Origin: an uncultured Flavobacteriales bacterium
GTDB taxonomy: Bacteria > Bacteroidota > Bacteroidia > Flavobacteriales_D > Sanyastnellaceae
Assembly (NCBI GenBank): GCA_938003665.1
Contig: CALKYI010000047.1
Location: forward strand, 1-5,502
DNA: 5,502 bases
Direction of reading: 5' to 3'
Shown here: piece after piece, positions 1 through 5,502 of the stretch
Layout: the number at the start of each line of letters is the position of its first letter
Numbering within the stretch: the stretch's first letter is position 1
The notes under the pieces: generated by a model
Database searches by the model: none
The model's input: only the letters and a program-made list of their open reading frames with translations
Told to the model about the DNA's origin: nothing
Program-made: the position numbers and the translations under genes

Positions 1-805
1 GCAACCGCTCATCGTTGACCCACAGCTCTGCTCGGTAGATGCCACAGCGGTTTCGAGCGCCGTCCAACCGATCCAACGCCTCAACGCCAAAACGTGCCTC
101 GCCAGCGATGCGTACGGTCCGGTTAGCGGGCGAAATCAGTTGCGGCCGGGAACTTCCGTTAACGCGGCCACCCCGCGTGGGAAGCACCCACAATCCCGAC
201 AATTCCGGTGCCACCGAATCGGGAACATCGAACCCCCAGAAAAGCGGATTGATCGGGCGTTGCGTGGCGGTCTCTCGCACCTCGAAGTGAAGGTGCGGCC
301 CTGCACTCCCCCCTGAATTTCCCGACCACCCCAACGTATCGCCTTGCCGGAAGGCGAAGGCACTCATGGGTGCTTCGTCGAGGTCGAATCGCTGACGCTG
401 GTATTGCCGATCCCGTGTCCATTGTTCCACGCTCGGTGCGAAGCGCTGCAAGTGTGCATACACCGTGGTAATTCCCGTGGGCCCTGACAAGTAAAGCGCT
501 CGACCATAGCCAAATGGAGACACCTTGACACGCGCAATGACCCCGTCGTGAGCTGCAATGACCGGCAATCCCTCACGTCCTTCTGTCTTGAAATCGAGGC
601 CTGTGTGAAAGTGATTTTCGCGCAGCTCGCCAAAATTGCCCGCTAGGATCAATGGAATATTCAGCGGAGCAATCAATCCATCGCGTTGGCCATGCCAAGC
701 CGCTGAATCACCCTGCGCCATCGCCGTGTTCATTCCCGACGCGGCAGCGCAGCAGAAGAACAGGACCAACAAACGAAAACGGGGCTTATCAACGTTCTTC
801 AACAT
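1..805 (-). CDS. Secreted M23 family metallopeptidase (LytM-like), C-terminus beyond the window
   Basis: This is a zinc peptidase of the M23 (LytM/lysostaphin) family, whose members cut peptide cross-links in peptidoglycan. I translated the minus strand from the ATG at 805-803; it stays open for 268 residues to the left edge. Residues 1-30 form a signal peptide: a basic start (MLKNVDKPRFR), a hydrophobic stretch at 12-23, and a likely cut after AMA30. The catalytic domain spans about 50-190. Its HTGLD motif gives H67 and D71, YAHL gives H118, and GPHLHFE gives H171 and H173. By comparison with LytM, H67, D71 and H173 should bind zinc, and H118 and H171 should be catalytic. All five are present, so the enzyme is probably active. 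Residues from about 195 begin a further region that I cannot classify; Bacteroidota homologues are often 500 residues or longer. The gene is divergent from the division gene cluster. Exact substrate and bond are not readable from the sequence. Confidence 0.93.
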   Translation of the reverse strand, partial: MLKNVDKPRFRLLVLFFCCAAASGMNTAMAQGDSAAWHGQRDGLIAPLNIPLILAGNFGELRENHFHTGLDFKTEGREGLPVIAAHDGVIARVKVSPFGYGRALYLSGPTGITTVYAHLQRFAPSVEQWTRDRQYQRQRFDLDEAPMSAFAFRQGDTLGWSGNSGGSAGPHLHFEVRETATQRPINPLFWGFDVPDSVAPELSGLWVLPTRGGRVNGSSRPQLISPANRTVRIAGEARFGVEALDRLDGARNRCGIYRAELWVNDERL

Positions 806-813
806 GAGGGCTG

Positions 814-841
814 CAAAACTAACATAGGAACCCAACGTCAA
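814..841 (-). promoter_or_regulatory. Candidate Bacteroidota-type promoter for the M23 gene
   Basis: On the minus strand, positions 821-814 read TAGTTTTG, an exact match to the Bacteroidota -7 consensus TAnnTTTG. A TTG at 841-839 lies 17 bases upstream and could be the -33 element; a second TTG is at 835-833. Transcription would start only a few bases before the ATG at 805, so the message would be almost leaderless. The match and position are seen directly; promoter activity is inferred. Confidence 0.5.
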
Positions 842-849
842 CACCTATG
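823..849. repeat. Inverted repeat CATAGG-N15-CCTATG between the divergent promoters
   Basis: The arms at 823-828 and 844-849 are perfect reverse complements, separated by 15 bases. The pair covers the spacer and -33 part of the minus-strand promoter and reaches to just before the upstream part of the plus-strand promoter. That is a suitable place for an operator that controls both directions. A 6-bp dyad can arise by chance in an interval of this size, so the regulatory role is only a suggestion. Confidence 0.3.
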
Positions 850-850
850 A

Positions 851-876
851 TTTAGCGCCCACAATCCGTAAGTTTG
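851..876 (+). promoter_or_regulatory. Candidate Bacteroidota-type promoter for the coiled-coil/zapA/rny cluster
   Basis: Positions 869-876 read TAAGTTTG, an exact match to the Bacteroidota -7 box TAnnTTTG. The upstream -33 element is poor: TTTA at 851-854 is the nearest T-rich candidate and sits slightly close. Transcription would begin near 881, leaving a leader of about 12 bases before the ATG at 893. No Shine-Dalgarno sequence is visible, which is usual in this phylum. Confidence 0.45.
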
Positions 877-892
877 TAATGAACCCTACACA

Positions 893-1243
893 ATGTTCAA
901 TACGCCCCCCACTCCCACTGCACAGCCAACCGCCCAAGCCCAACTTGAGCAGTTCATGCAACGCGTGCAGCAGTTGACAGCGGCGTACGAGACACAGAAC
1001 GCAACGTTGCAACGCCTAAAGGAAGAGTTGGAAAACGTTCGGCTTGAAAACGAAAAGCTGACGACCCAAATCGAGGCACGAACCCACGTGGAAGCGGGGC
1101 AGTTGCAGTTGGACGTTGTGGAGGACTCAACCCCTACTTTTTTACCCCAATCACATCAATCAGACTCCCCAAGCATTGACCGCGCAGCGGTTCAAGCGCT
1201 TTTGAGTGATATAGAGGAATGCATCGCAATCTTGGAATCCTGA
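893..1243 (+). CDS. Small coiled-coil protein upstream of zapA, candidate divisome partner
   Basis: This 116-residue protein has no signal peptide or membrane segment and should be cytoplasmic. Residues 4-15 are rich in proline, threonine, alanine and glutamine. Residues 17-63 form a strongly predicted coiled coil with heptad-spaced hydrophobics and a zipper-like stretch (LENVRLENEKL, 46-56). Residues 70-95 look disordered. The C-terminal helix at 95-115 ends in LLSDIEECIAIL. From memory, small proteins encoded just before zapA in other Bacteroidota end in a similar IDxCIxxL helix, but I could not search for this. The stop TGA at 1241-1243 shares its last base with the zapA ATG, which suggests translational coupling and a shared task. 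A ZapB-like role in FtsZ-ring organisation is inference from size, coiled coil and position, not from a recognised domain. The ATG at 893 is chosen because it follows the candidate promoter closely and starts the open frame. Confidence 0.85.
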   Translation: MFNTPPTPTAQPTAQAQLEQFMQRVQQLTAAYETQNATLQRLKEELENVRLENEKLTTQIEARTHVEAGQLQLDVVEDSTPTFLPQSHQSDSPSIDRAAVQALLSDIEECIAILES

Positions 1244-1539
1244 TGGAAACCGTACGACTGAACATAGCTGGAAGGGAATACCCGTTGCGAGCGCCCGCCT
1301 CCGAGGTCGAAAACCTCCGGCGAGCGGCAGCGGCCATCAATGACCAGTTCGATGCATTCAAAGCCCAGTTCAACGTGGAAGACCCCGTGGACTTGCTGGC
1401 GATGACCGCTTTACACTTGGCCACAGAAGGCCAAGCAAAGGCACCGGTTACCACAGCTCCCACCGATTCGATTCCTGAGGAATCCCGCGAACGCATGGCC
1501 GAAATCTCTAATCACTTGGAACGCCTGCTGGAAGTCTGA
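1243..1539 (+). CDS. zapA: Cell division protein ZapA
   Basis: ZapA is a small cytoplasmic protein that binds FtsZ and helps bundle its filaments at the division site. The protein has 98 residues, close to the family's usual size. The N-terminal globular domain (about 1-45) shows the family pattern: VRLNIAGREYPLRAP, then ENLRRAAAAIND. It continues with the typical DLLAMTALHLATE helix at 50-62. The C-terminal helix at 79-98 should form the dimer coiled coil. A short threonine, proline and alanine-rich stretch at 67-77 separates the two helices and looks like a flexible insertion. A start at 1219 (MHRNLGIL...) is possible but would overlap the upstream gene by 25 bases and add residues unlike the family; ATG 1243 gives the standard N-terminus and a one-base TGATG overlap. 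A 16-base gap leads to rny, so the genes are likely co-transcribed. Confidence 0.93.
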   Translation: METVRLNIAGREYPLRAPASEVENLRRAAAAINDQFDAFKAQFNVEDPVDLLAMTALHLATEGQAKAPVTTAPTDSIPEESRERMAEISNHLERLLEV

Positions 1540-1555
1540 TGCACACCAGCATCAC

Positions 1556-3097
1556 ATGGATACTGTATCAATTCTAATTGGAGCACTGGGTGGCTTGGTC
1601 GCAGGAGGCGGCATCGGCTACGTGCTTTTCAATCGCCTCCTTTCGAGCCAGAAGGATGAAATCCTCGCCAAAGCAGAGCAACAAGGCGAGAACATCAAGG
1701 AGAAGAAAATCCTCCAAGCCAAAGAGCGCTTCATCCAAATGAAGGAGAAGCACAACGCGGAAATCAAAGAGCGCAACTCCAACCTTCAATCCAAGGAAGA
1801 CAAAGTGCGCAACGAGTTCAACAAACTCAAAAAGGAACAAGACCGCGTCAAGTCCAAGGAGCGCTACATCGACAAGGAACAAGAGAAAGTTCAGCAGCGT
1901 TTAGACGCCCTCGAAAACAAGGGCAAGGACCTCGACAAAGAACGCCAACGTGCCGTTGAGTTGCTCGAGAAGATCAGCAACATGTCAGCCGGAGAGGCGC
2001 AAGACGCGCTGAAAGAGCAGTTGCTCACCGATGCCAAAGCCATCGCAGCGACCCAGGTTCAAGACATCTTGGACGATGCGAAACAGAAGGCCAACCACGA
2101 AGCCAAAAAGATTGTCATCCAGACCATCCAGCGCGTCGCCACCGAGCACAGCGTCGAGAATTCGGTTTCGGTTTTCAACATCAAAAACGACGATGTCAAG
2201 GGCCGCATCATCGGCCGAGAGGGCCGCAACATCCGCGCCCTCGAAGCATCGACTGGCGTTGAATTCATTGTGGACGATACGCCTGAAGCCATCATCCTGA
2301 GTTGCTTTGACCCGGTGCGCCGGGAGATTGCGCGGTTGTCCCTTCACCAGTTGGTGACCGACGGCCGCATTCACCCAGCCCGCATTGAGGAAGTGGTCGC
2401 CAAGGTGACCAAAAAACTCGAGGAGGAAATCCTCGAAATCGGAAAGCGTACGTGCATCGACCTCGGCATCCACAACATGAAGGGGGAACTCACGCGCATG
2501 GTGGGCCGCATGAAATACCGTTCCTCGTATGGCCAAAACCTGCTGCAACACTCGCGCGAAGTGGCCAACCTCTGCGCCACCATGGCCGCTGAATTGGGAC
2601 TCGACACCAAGGCCGCCAAGCGCGCCGGACTCCTCCACGACATCGGAAAGGTCAGCGATGAGGAAAGCGAGTTGCCGCACGCGCTGCTCGGCATGAAGAT
2701 TGCCGAGCGTTGCGGAGAAAAGCCCGACGTGCTCAACGCCATCGGAGCACACCACGACGAAATCGAGATGACGACCCTGCTCTCACCCATCGTTCAAGTC
2801 TGCGATGCCATTTCAGGCGCACGTCCTGGCGCCCGCCGCGAAATGGTTGAGGCGTACATCCAGCGCCTGCGCGACCTCGAAAACCTCGCCCTTGAATTCC
2901 CTGGGGTCACCAAGTCATTCGCCATCCAGGCGGGACGTGAACTGCGCGTCATGGTGGAAAGCGATCAAGTGTCGGACGATCAGGCCGATCAGCTGTCACT
3001 CGACCTTTCGCAGCGCATCATGAACGAAATGACCTACCCCGGTCAAGTGAAGGTCACCGTCATCCGGGAAAAGCGATCTGTGAGCATCGCCCGATAA
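1556..3097 (+). CDS. rny: Ribonuclease Y
   Basis: RNase Y is a membrane-anchored endoribonuclease that makes the first cuts in mRNA turnover. The protein is 513 residues, near the roughly 520 of the Bacillus subtilis enzyme, and appears complete. Residues 4-26 are one hydrophobic, glycine-rich membrane anchor. Residues 30-200 are a long, highly charged coiled coil rich in lysine, glutamate and glutamine. A KH RNA-binding domain covers about 203-275, with its GxxG loop at G220-G223 inside GRIIGREGRN. The HD domain follows at about 327-425: H332, H361-D362 within LLHDIGK, and D417 are the expected metal-binding residues, with an additional H399-H400 pair. The C-terminal segment (about 430-513) ends as in the family. 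All key residues are intact. The zapA gene lies just upstream and the flippase 7 bases downstream, which fits one transcript. The ATG at 1556 gives the usual short N-terminus before the anchor. Confidence 0.97.
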   Translation: MDTVSILIGALGGLVAGGGIGYVLFNRLLSSQKDEILAKAEQQGENIKEKKILQAKERFIQMKEKHNAEIKERNSNLQSKEDKVRNEFNKLKKEQDRVKSKERYIDKEQEKVQQRLDALENKGKDLDKERQRAVELLEKISNMSAGEAQDALKEQLLTDAKAIAATQVQDILDDAKQKANHEAKKIVIQTIQRVATEHSVENSVSVFNIKNDDVKGRIIGREGRNIRALEASTGVEFIVDDTPEAIILSCFDPVRREIARLSLHQLVTDGRIHPARIEEVVAKVTKKLEEEILEIGKRTCIDLGIHNMKGELTRMVGRMKYRSSYGQNLLQHSREVANLCATMAAELGLDTKAAKRAGLLHDIGKVSDEESELPHALLGMKIAERCGEKPDVLNAIGAHHDEIEMTTLLSPIVQVCDAISGARPGARREMVEAYIQRLRDLENLALEFPGVTKSFAIQAGRELRVMVESDQVSDDQADQLSLDLSQRIMNEMTYPGQVKVTVIREKRSVSIAR

Positions 3098-3104
3098 ACG
3101 CCCC

Positions 3105-4649
3105 ATGGAGCGACGGACACCAGCATTTGCATCATCCATCCGATGGCAATCGGCGAATGTGGTGAGCCAAGTGGTGCTTCAGTTGCTGTTCATCATGGCA
3201 CTGGCTCGGCTGATTTCCAAAGCCGACTTCGGCGTCATGTCCATCGCGCTGGTGGTCGTCGGATTCGTAGAGATTTTCGCCCAAATCGGCATTGGCCCTT
3301 CCCTTGTTCAGCGCAAAGACCTGCAGCCGCGCCACATTCGGGCAGCCATGCACTTTTCCATTGGATTGGGAGTCGCGTTTTTCGCGCTGATGTATGGCAT
3401 GGCCCCGCAGGTTGGCATCTGGTTCAACAGCGATGCCCTCGTGGAGGTCCTCCGGTGGGTAGCTTTCAGTTTTATCCTATCAAGCATTGCGCTTGTTCCC
3501 CGCAGCTTGTTGGTGCGTCACATGGACTTCAAGCGATTGTTCGCGGCGGCCATGATTGCCATGGTCATCGGCAATTTGGGCATCGGATTGGGCCTTGCAT
3601 ACGCGGGGTATGGCGTGTGGGCATACGTCGCGGCCCTGCTCAGCCAGAACGCGGTCTTGGGCCTGTGCTTCTGGATGATGAAGCCCCAAGGCTCGGAAGG
3701 CTTGTGGGGCCGCTGGCAATGGACTGACCTTCGCGAGATGTTGGCATATGGTGGGCGTTCAACCATTTTCAATTGGTTCAACTATGCCGCCACCAAGGCC
3801 GATACGGTGCTCGTGGGGGAATTCGCCCAGGCCAATCCCGCAGCTGGAGGCGGGTGGACCGCGACAGGGCTTTACGATCGCTCGGCGCATTTGATGTCCT
3901 TGCCCATCACCATTTTGGGAAAACTCGGTGACAGCGTTCTCTTCAGCGGCATGTCTGCCCTGCAGACCGAAATGCAGGCGCTGCAGCGTGTGGTTTCCCG
4001 AGGGATCGCGCTCATTGCGTGGCTCGTCATTCCGGGTAGCCTGGCGCTTGCGTGGTTTGCCACCGAAGTGGCCGTATTGCTGCTTGGTGCCGACTACGCA
4101 GATGCCGGACCGATTGTGCGCATCTTGTTCATTGGGGTCGCCTTCCGTTCATTAATCAAGCTGGCAGATGCGGTGGTCCGTGCCACCGACCAACTCGGCC
4201 CCGCCATTGCCATCAAAGTCGCCTACCTCACGGGGCTCATCCTGACCATTTACAGCGCCCTGCGCTCAGGCGGCGGACTGGAAGGGGTCGCCTGGGCGGT
4301 CACCGCGTGCACCGTCCTTCAATTCTTGGTGTTTTATGCGTGGCTCGGCCGCGCCTTGCAATGGCACCGTGCAGCCGCTTTCCACGCAACGGCCTCGGGT
4401 TGGTTGGGGGCGCTAATCGCCATCCCTGGCTACTTCGCCATCAACTGGTTGATGCCTGATTGGGATGCCAACGGAGTCGACCGAATGAGCCTCATCGTCA
4501 AAGTCCTTTTGGTCGTGACGTGGACGGCGTGTGCTTGGATTGCTGTGGCGCTGCGGAGCCCTTCCGTCGTGGACGGCGGAGATCTTGAACTTCGCGCCCG
4601 ATGGACCGCTTATTTACCCAAATGGATCGGAAAGCACGTCGCCAAATAA
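3105..4649 (+). CDS. Polysaccharide flippase of the MOP superfamily (Wzx-like)
   Basis: This integral membrane protein probably flips lipid-linked oligosaccharides across the inner membrane. It has 514 residues, within the 400-520 range of Wzx-type proteins. About 12-14 hydrophobic segments are visible, for example near 17-35, 43-63, 83-101, 113-131, 146-188, 300-345, 366-385, 393-413, 430-448 and 462-483. The N-terminal block ARLISKADFGVMSIAL followed by IGIGPSLVQRKDL is characteristic of the polysaccharide biosynthesis flippase group with capsule and exopolysaccharide members. A glycine and alanine-rich loop at 240-255 falls in the middle of the protein. It starts 7 bases after rny and is probably on the same transcript. 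No glycosyltransferases or polymerase lie in view, so the substrate (O-antigen, capsule, exopolysaccharide, other lipid-linked sugar) cannot be assigned. The 3' end overlaps the likely start of the next gene by 28 bases. Confidence 0.9.
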   Translation: MERRTPAFASSIRWQSANVVSQVVLQLLFIMALARLISKADFGVMSIALVVVGFVEIFAQIGIGPSLVQRKDLQPRHIRAAMHFSIGLGVAFFALMYGMAPQVGIWFNSDALVEVLRWVAFSFILSSIALVPRSLLVRHMDFKRLFAAAMIAMVIGNLGIGLGLAYAGYGVWAYVAALLSQNAVLGLCFWMMKPQGSEGLWGRWQWTDLREMLAYGGRSTIFNWFNYAATKADTVLVGEFAQANPAAGGGWTATGLYDRSAHLMSLPITILGKLGDSVLFSGMSALQTEMQALQRVVSRGIALIAWLVIPGSLALAWFATEVAVLLLGADYADAGPIVRILFIGVAFRSLIKLADAVVRATDQLGPAIAIKVAYLTGLILTIYSALRSGGGLEGVAWAVTACTVLQFLVFYAWLGRALQWHRAAAFHATASGWLGALIAIPGYFAINWLMPDWDANGVDRMSLIVKVLLVVTWTACAWIAVALRSPSVVDGGDLELRARWTAYLPKWIGKHVAK

Positions 4650-4861
4650 AGACTCGGATGAGCGCAGCGGTTGCCTTGATGGTTGGATTGCCGTGTTCAA
4701 TGCTCGCCCAAGATTCATTGCTTGTGGACAGCATGCCCACCTATCCCACCCTGCGCGTTCGAAGCTTTGTGGAGGCCGATGTGGTGGATTCGCTGTGGTC
4801 GGATTCTGTGTGGGTTTGGAATGTAACTTGCGAAGGACCTGCACGATCATTCCGATTTTAA
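4622..4861 (+). CDS. N-terminal fragment with signal peptide (79 aa)
   Basis: This is the open part before the in-frame TAA. It encodes a basic n-region (MDRKARRQIKTR), a hydrophobic core at about 14-27 and a likely cleavage site at SMLA29-QDS, followed by only about 50 mature residues without a recognisable domain. The start overlaps the flippase 3' end by 28 bases; ATG 4658 would avoid the overlap but remove the basic n-region. If the TAA is real, the product would be a short exported peptide ending in SFRF, of doubtful function. Confidence 0.4.
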   Translation: MDRKARRQIKTRMSAAVALMVGLPCSMLAQDSLLVDSMPTYPTLRVRSFVEADVVDSLWSDSVWVWNVTCEGPARSFRF

Positions 4862-4966
4862 TTCCCCGACAGTACGTATTGTGCGCTGGAGGCTCCTTGT
4901 ACACGGGCAGCCACACCCCCCGCAGACCTCAACGCCCCCCTTTCCTCCGCATCGAACCCTTCCCTT

Positions 4967-5335
4967 GTGGAGCCATGGACCGCAACAGTAGCCATCGCGC
5001 TGGTCGACCTTAAGGGCATTCCGCGGAAGCCCTTGGCATCGAGTTGCTTTCCGCCCGCAGCATCGGCCGCATTTGACGCCGTGTTATCCGCCATGGAACA
5101 GGCCGTGTTTGAAGCGGAAAAGTGCGCGGTATTGGAACGGGCGAGCGAGGCCCATTGTTTGACCCGCAATCAAATGCACGAAGCGCTGGACCGCATTGCC
5201 AACGAGGACCGCAAGCTCGAAACCTTGGAGCAAATCACCCGTTCGGACATCGAGTGGACAGAGGCCGAATTGCGCGAAATGTTTCAACTCAACTTCATTT
5301 TGGAGCGAGCGTTGAAAAGGTTCACAAAGCGTTGA
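4967..5335 (+). CDS. C-terminal DUF4476-like fragment (122 aa)
   Basis: If translated alone, this part would have to start at the GTG at 4967, as no earlier start follows the TAA closely. It has no signal peptide. Residues about 32-120 resemble DUF4476, a domain of unknown function common in Bacteroidota. Features that match are an aromatic-alanine helix (AAFDAVLSAM), FEAEKCAVLERA, the HCLT turn with C64, and the NEDRKLETLE helix. Full DUF4476 proteins in this phylum are usually exported, so a cytoplasmic fragment lacking the export signal is unlikely to work normally. The open frame extends upstream of the GTG to the TAA with codon use like a coding region, which supports the fragment being the back half of a longer gene. 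The domain call is from remembered pattern, without a profile search. Confidence 0.5.
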   Translation: MEPWTATVAIALVDLKGIPRKPLASSCFPPAASAAFDAVLSAMEQAVFEAEKCAVLERASEAHCLTRNQMHEALDRIANEDRKLETLEQITRSDIEWTEAELREMFQLNFILERALKRFTKR

Positions 5336-5361
5336 AAAATCGACCTGGATTTGACGGTTTT
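5336..5361 (+). terminator. Possible weak terminator hairpin after the DUF4476-like gene
   Basis: Bases 5336-5342 (AAAATCG) can pair with 5355-5361 (CGGTTTT) using one T-G wobble, with a 12-base loop. The 3' arm ends in four T residues, but there is no longer T tract after it and the stem is AT-rich, so it would be weak. It would separate the preceding transcript from serC. The pairing is seen in the sequence; termination is speculative. Confidence 0.2.
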
Positions 5362-5388
5362 CACAACCCTGCGCCGGAACTTTACGGC

Positions 5389-5502
5389 ATGAAAATCCAC
5401 AACTTCTCCGCGGGGCCTTGCATCTTGCCCCCTGAGGTACTCAATGAGGCTTCGGCTGCAGTCAACGACTTCAACGGACTGGGCCTATCACTGATTGAAA
5501 TT
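5389..5502 (+). CDS. serC: Phosphoserine aminotransferase SerC, N-terminus only
   Basis: SerC transfers an amino group from glutamate to 3-phosphohydroxypyruvate to make phosphoserine, in the serine pathway, and often also serves pyridoxal phosphate synthesis. Only 38 residues are present before the right edge. They match the family start closely: MKIHNFSAGPCILPPEVL, followed by DFNGLGLSLIEI. The family start normally reads NFSAGPxxLP. The pyridoxal-phosphate lysine would lie well outside the window. The start at ATG 5389 is the canonical one. A 53-base gap separates it from the preceding gene, so it probably has its own promoter, but I see no clear TAnnTTTG box there. The rest of the gene should continue past the window; in many Bacteroidota serA lies next to serC, which cannot be tested here. 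Confidence 0.93.
   Translation, partial: MKIHNFSAGPCILPPEVLNEASAAVNDFNGLGLSLIEI

Larger units (their letters stand above)
4622..5335 (+). pseudogene. Secreted DUF4476-like protein interrupted by an in-frame TAA
   Basis: The frame from ATG 4622 to TGA 5333-5335 would encode 237 codons with a single interruption, a TAA at codon 80 (4859-4861). Both sides lie in the same reading frame, so one base substitution (for example GAA or CAA to TAA) explains the break better than an indel, which would need a second compensating change. Residues 1-29 form a signal peptide with an arginine and lysine-rich start and a probable cut after SMLA. Residues 40-79 (SVWVWNVTCEGPARSFRF) look like beta strands that continue in the same style after the stop (FPDSTYC). 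A proline and alanine-rich linker follows, and residues 147-237 resemble DUF4476. The two halves only make sense together: one has the export signal, the other the recognisable domain. Alternatives are a sequencing or assembly error, stop readthrough, or two genuine short genes. Starts at 4601 and 4658 are also possible; 4622 gives the best signal peptide. Confidence 0.6.

Noticed and set aside
39..827. Short plus-strand and other minus-strand open frames across the M23 gene
   Set aside because: The minus-strand frame from 805 carries a signal peptide and all five M23 active-site residues, so the overlapping frames are shadows.
1646..2150. Lysine and glutamate-rich, A-rich stretch in rny as a possible repeat or transferred segment
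   Set aside because: It is the normal coiled-coil region of RNase Y; the base composition follows from the lysine and glutamate content.
1985..2755. A 256-codon open frame on the minus strand opposite rny
   Set aside because: It lies fully within the well-supported RNase Y gene, has no recognisable motifs, and long antisense frames are expected opposite GC-rich coding sequence with regular codon bias.
3143..3727. A 194-codon plus-strand frame inside the flippase gene
   Set aside because: It is an out-of-frame shadow, rich in histidine, arginine, glycine and proline, with no family resemblance, whereas the overlapping flippase frame is clearly a membrane protein.
4916..4940. Two C6 runs (4916-4921 and 4935-4940) as possible phase-variation sites
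   Set aside because: Runs of six are short for slippage-driven switching, similar C6 runs occur elsewhere in the window, and the frame is the same before and after them.
4531..5013. A 160-codon plus-strand frame spanning the flippase end and the in-frame TAA
   Set aside because: I considered it as a frame that bypasses the TAA. Its product is rich in arginine, cysteine and proline with no coherent domain, while the signal peptide and DUF4476-like pattern are both in the other frame.

Overview
The window looks like chromosomal DNA from a member of the Bacteroidota with fairly high GC (roughly 55-60% by eye). Four things point that way: a coiled-coil gene, zapA and rny in tandem; a secreted M23 peptidase with the Bacteroidota-style HFHTGLD metal site; a DUF4476-like protein; and two exact matches to the Bacteroidota -7 promoter box (TAnnTTTG) with no Shine-Dalgarno sequences in front of the genes. 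I cannot name a family or genus from the sequence alone. Stop codons are used in the standard way.

Layout. Positions 1-805 (minus strand) hold the N-terminal 268 residues of a secreted M23 metallopeptidase, which runs off the left edge. Positions 806-892 are a compact divergent promoter region. It has one TAnnTTTG box facing each way and a 6-bp inverted repeat between them. Everything after it reads on the plus strand. First is a 116-residue coiled-coil protein (893-1243), whose stop codon shares a base with the start of zapA (1243-1539). Then come rny, encoding RNase Y (1556-3097), and a MOP-superfamily polysaccharide flippase (3105-4649) only 7 bases further on. Next is a secreted DUF4476-like gene broken by one in-frame TAA (4622-5335). 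After a 53-base gap, the first 38 codons of serC start at 5389 and run off the right edge.

How the genes fit together. The coiled-coil gene, zapA, rny and the flippase are spaced 16 bases or less apart and probably share the promoter at about 869. The first two suggest a cell-division module: ZapA binds FtsZ, and the coiled-coil protein is a candidate partner comparable in role to ZapB, which is inference. RNase Y is the membrane-anchored endoribonuclease that starts mRNA decay. The divergent M23 gene acts on the cell wall, so the left part of the window has an envelope and division theme. The flippase stands without any visible glycosyltransferases, and serC (serine and pyridoxal phosphate synthesis) is probably a separate unit.

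I found no RNA genes, mobile elements, CRISPR arrays, or convincing evidence of a wholly new system. The points most worth checking are the interrupted DUF4476 gene, the coiled-coil partner of ZapA, and the divergent promoters with very short leaders.
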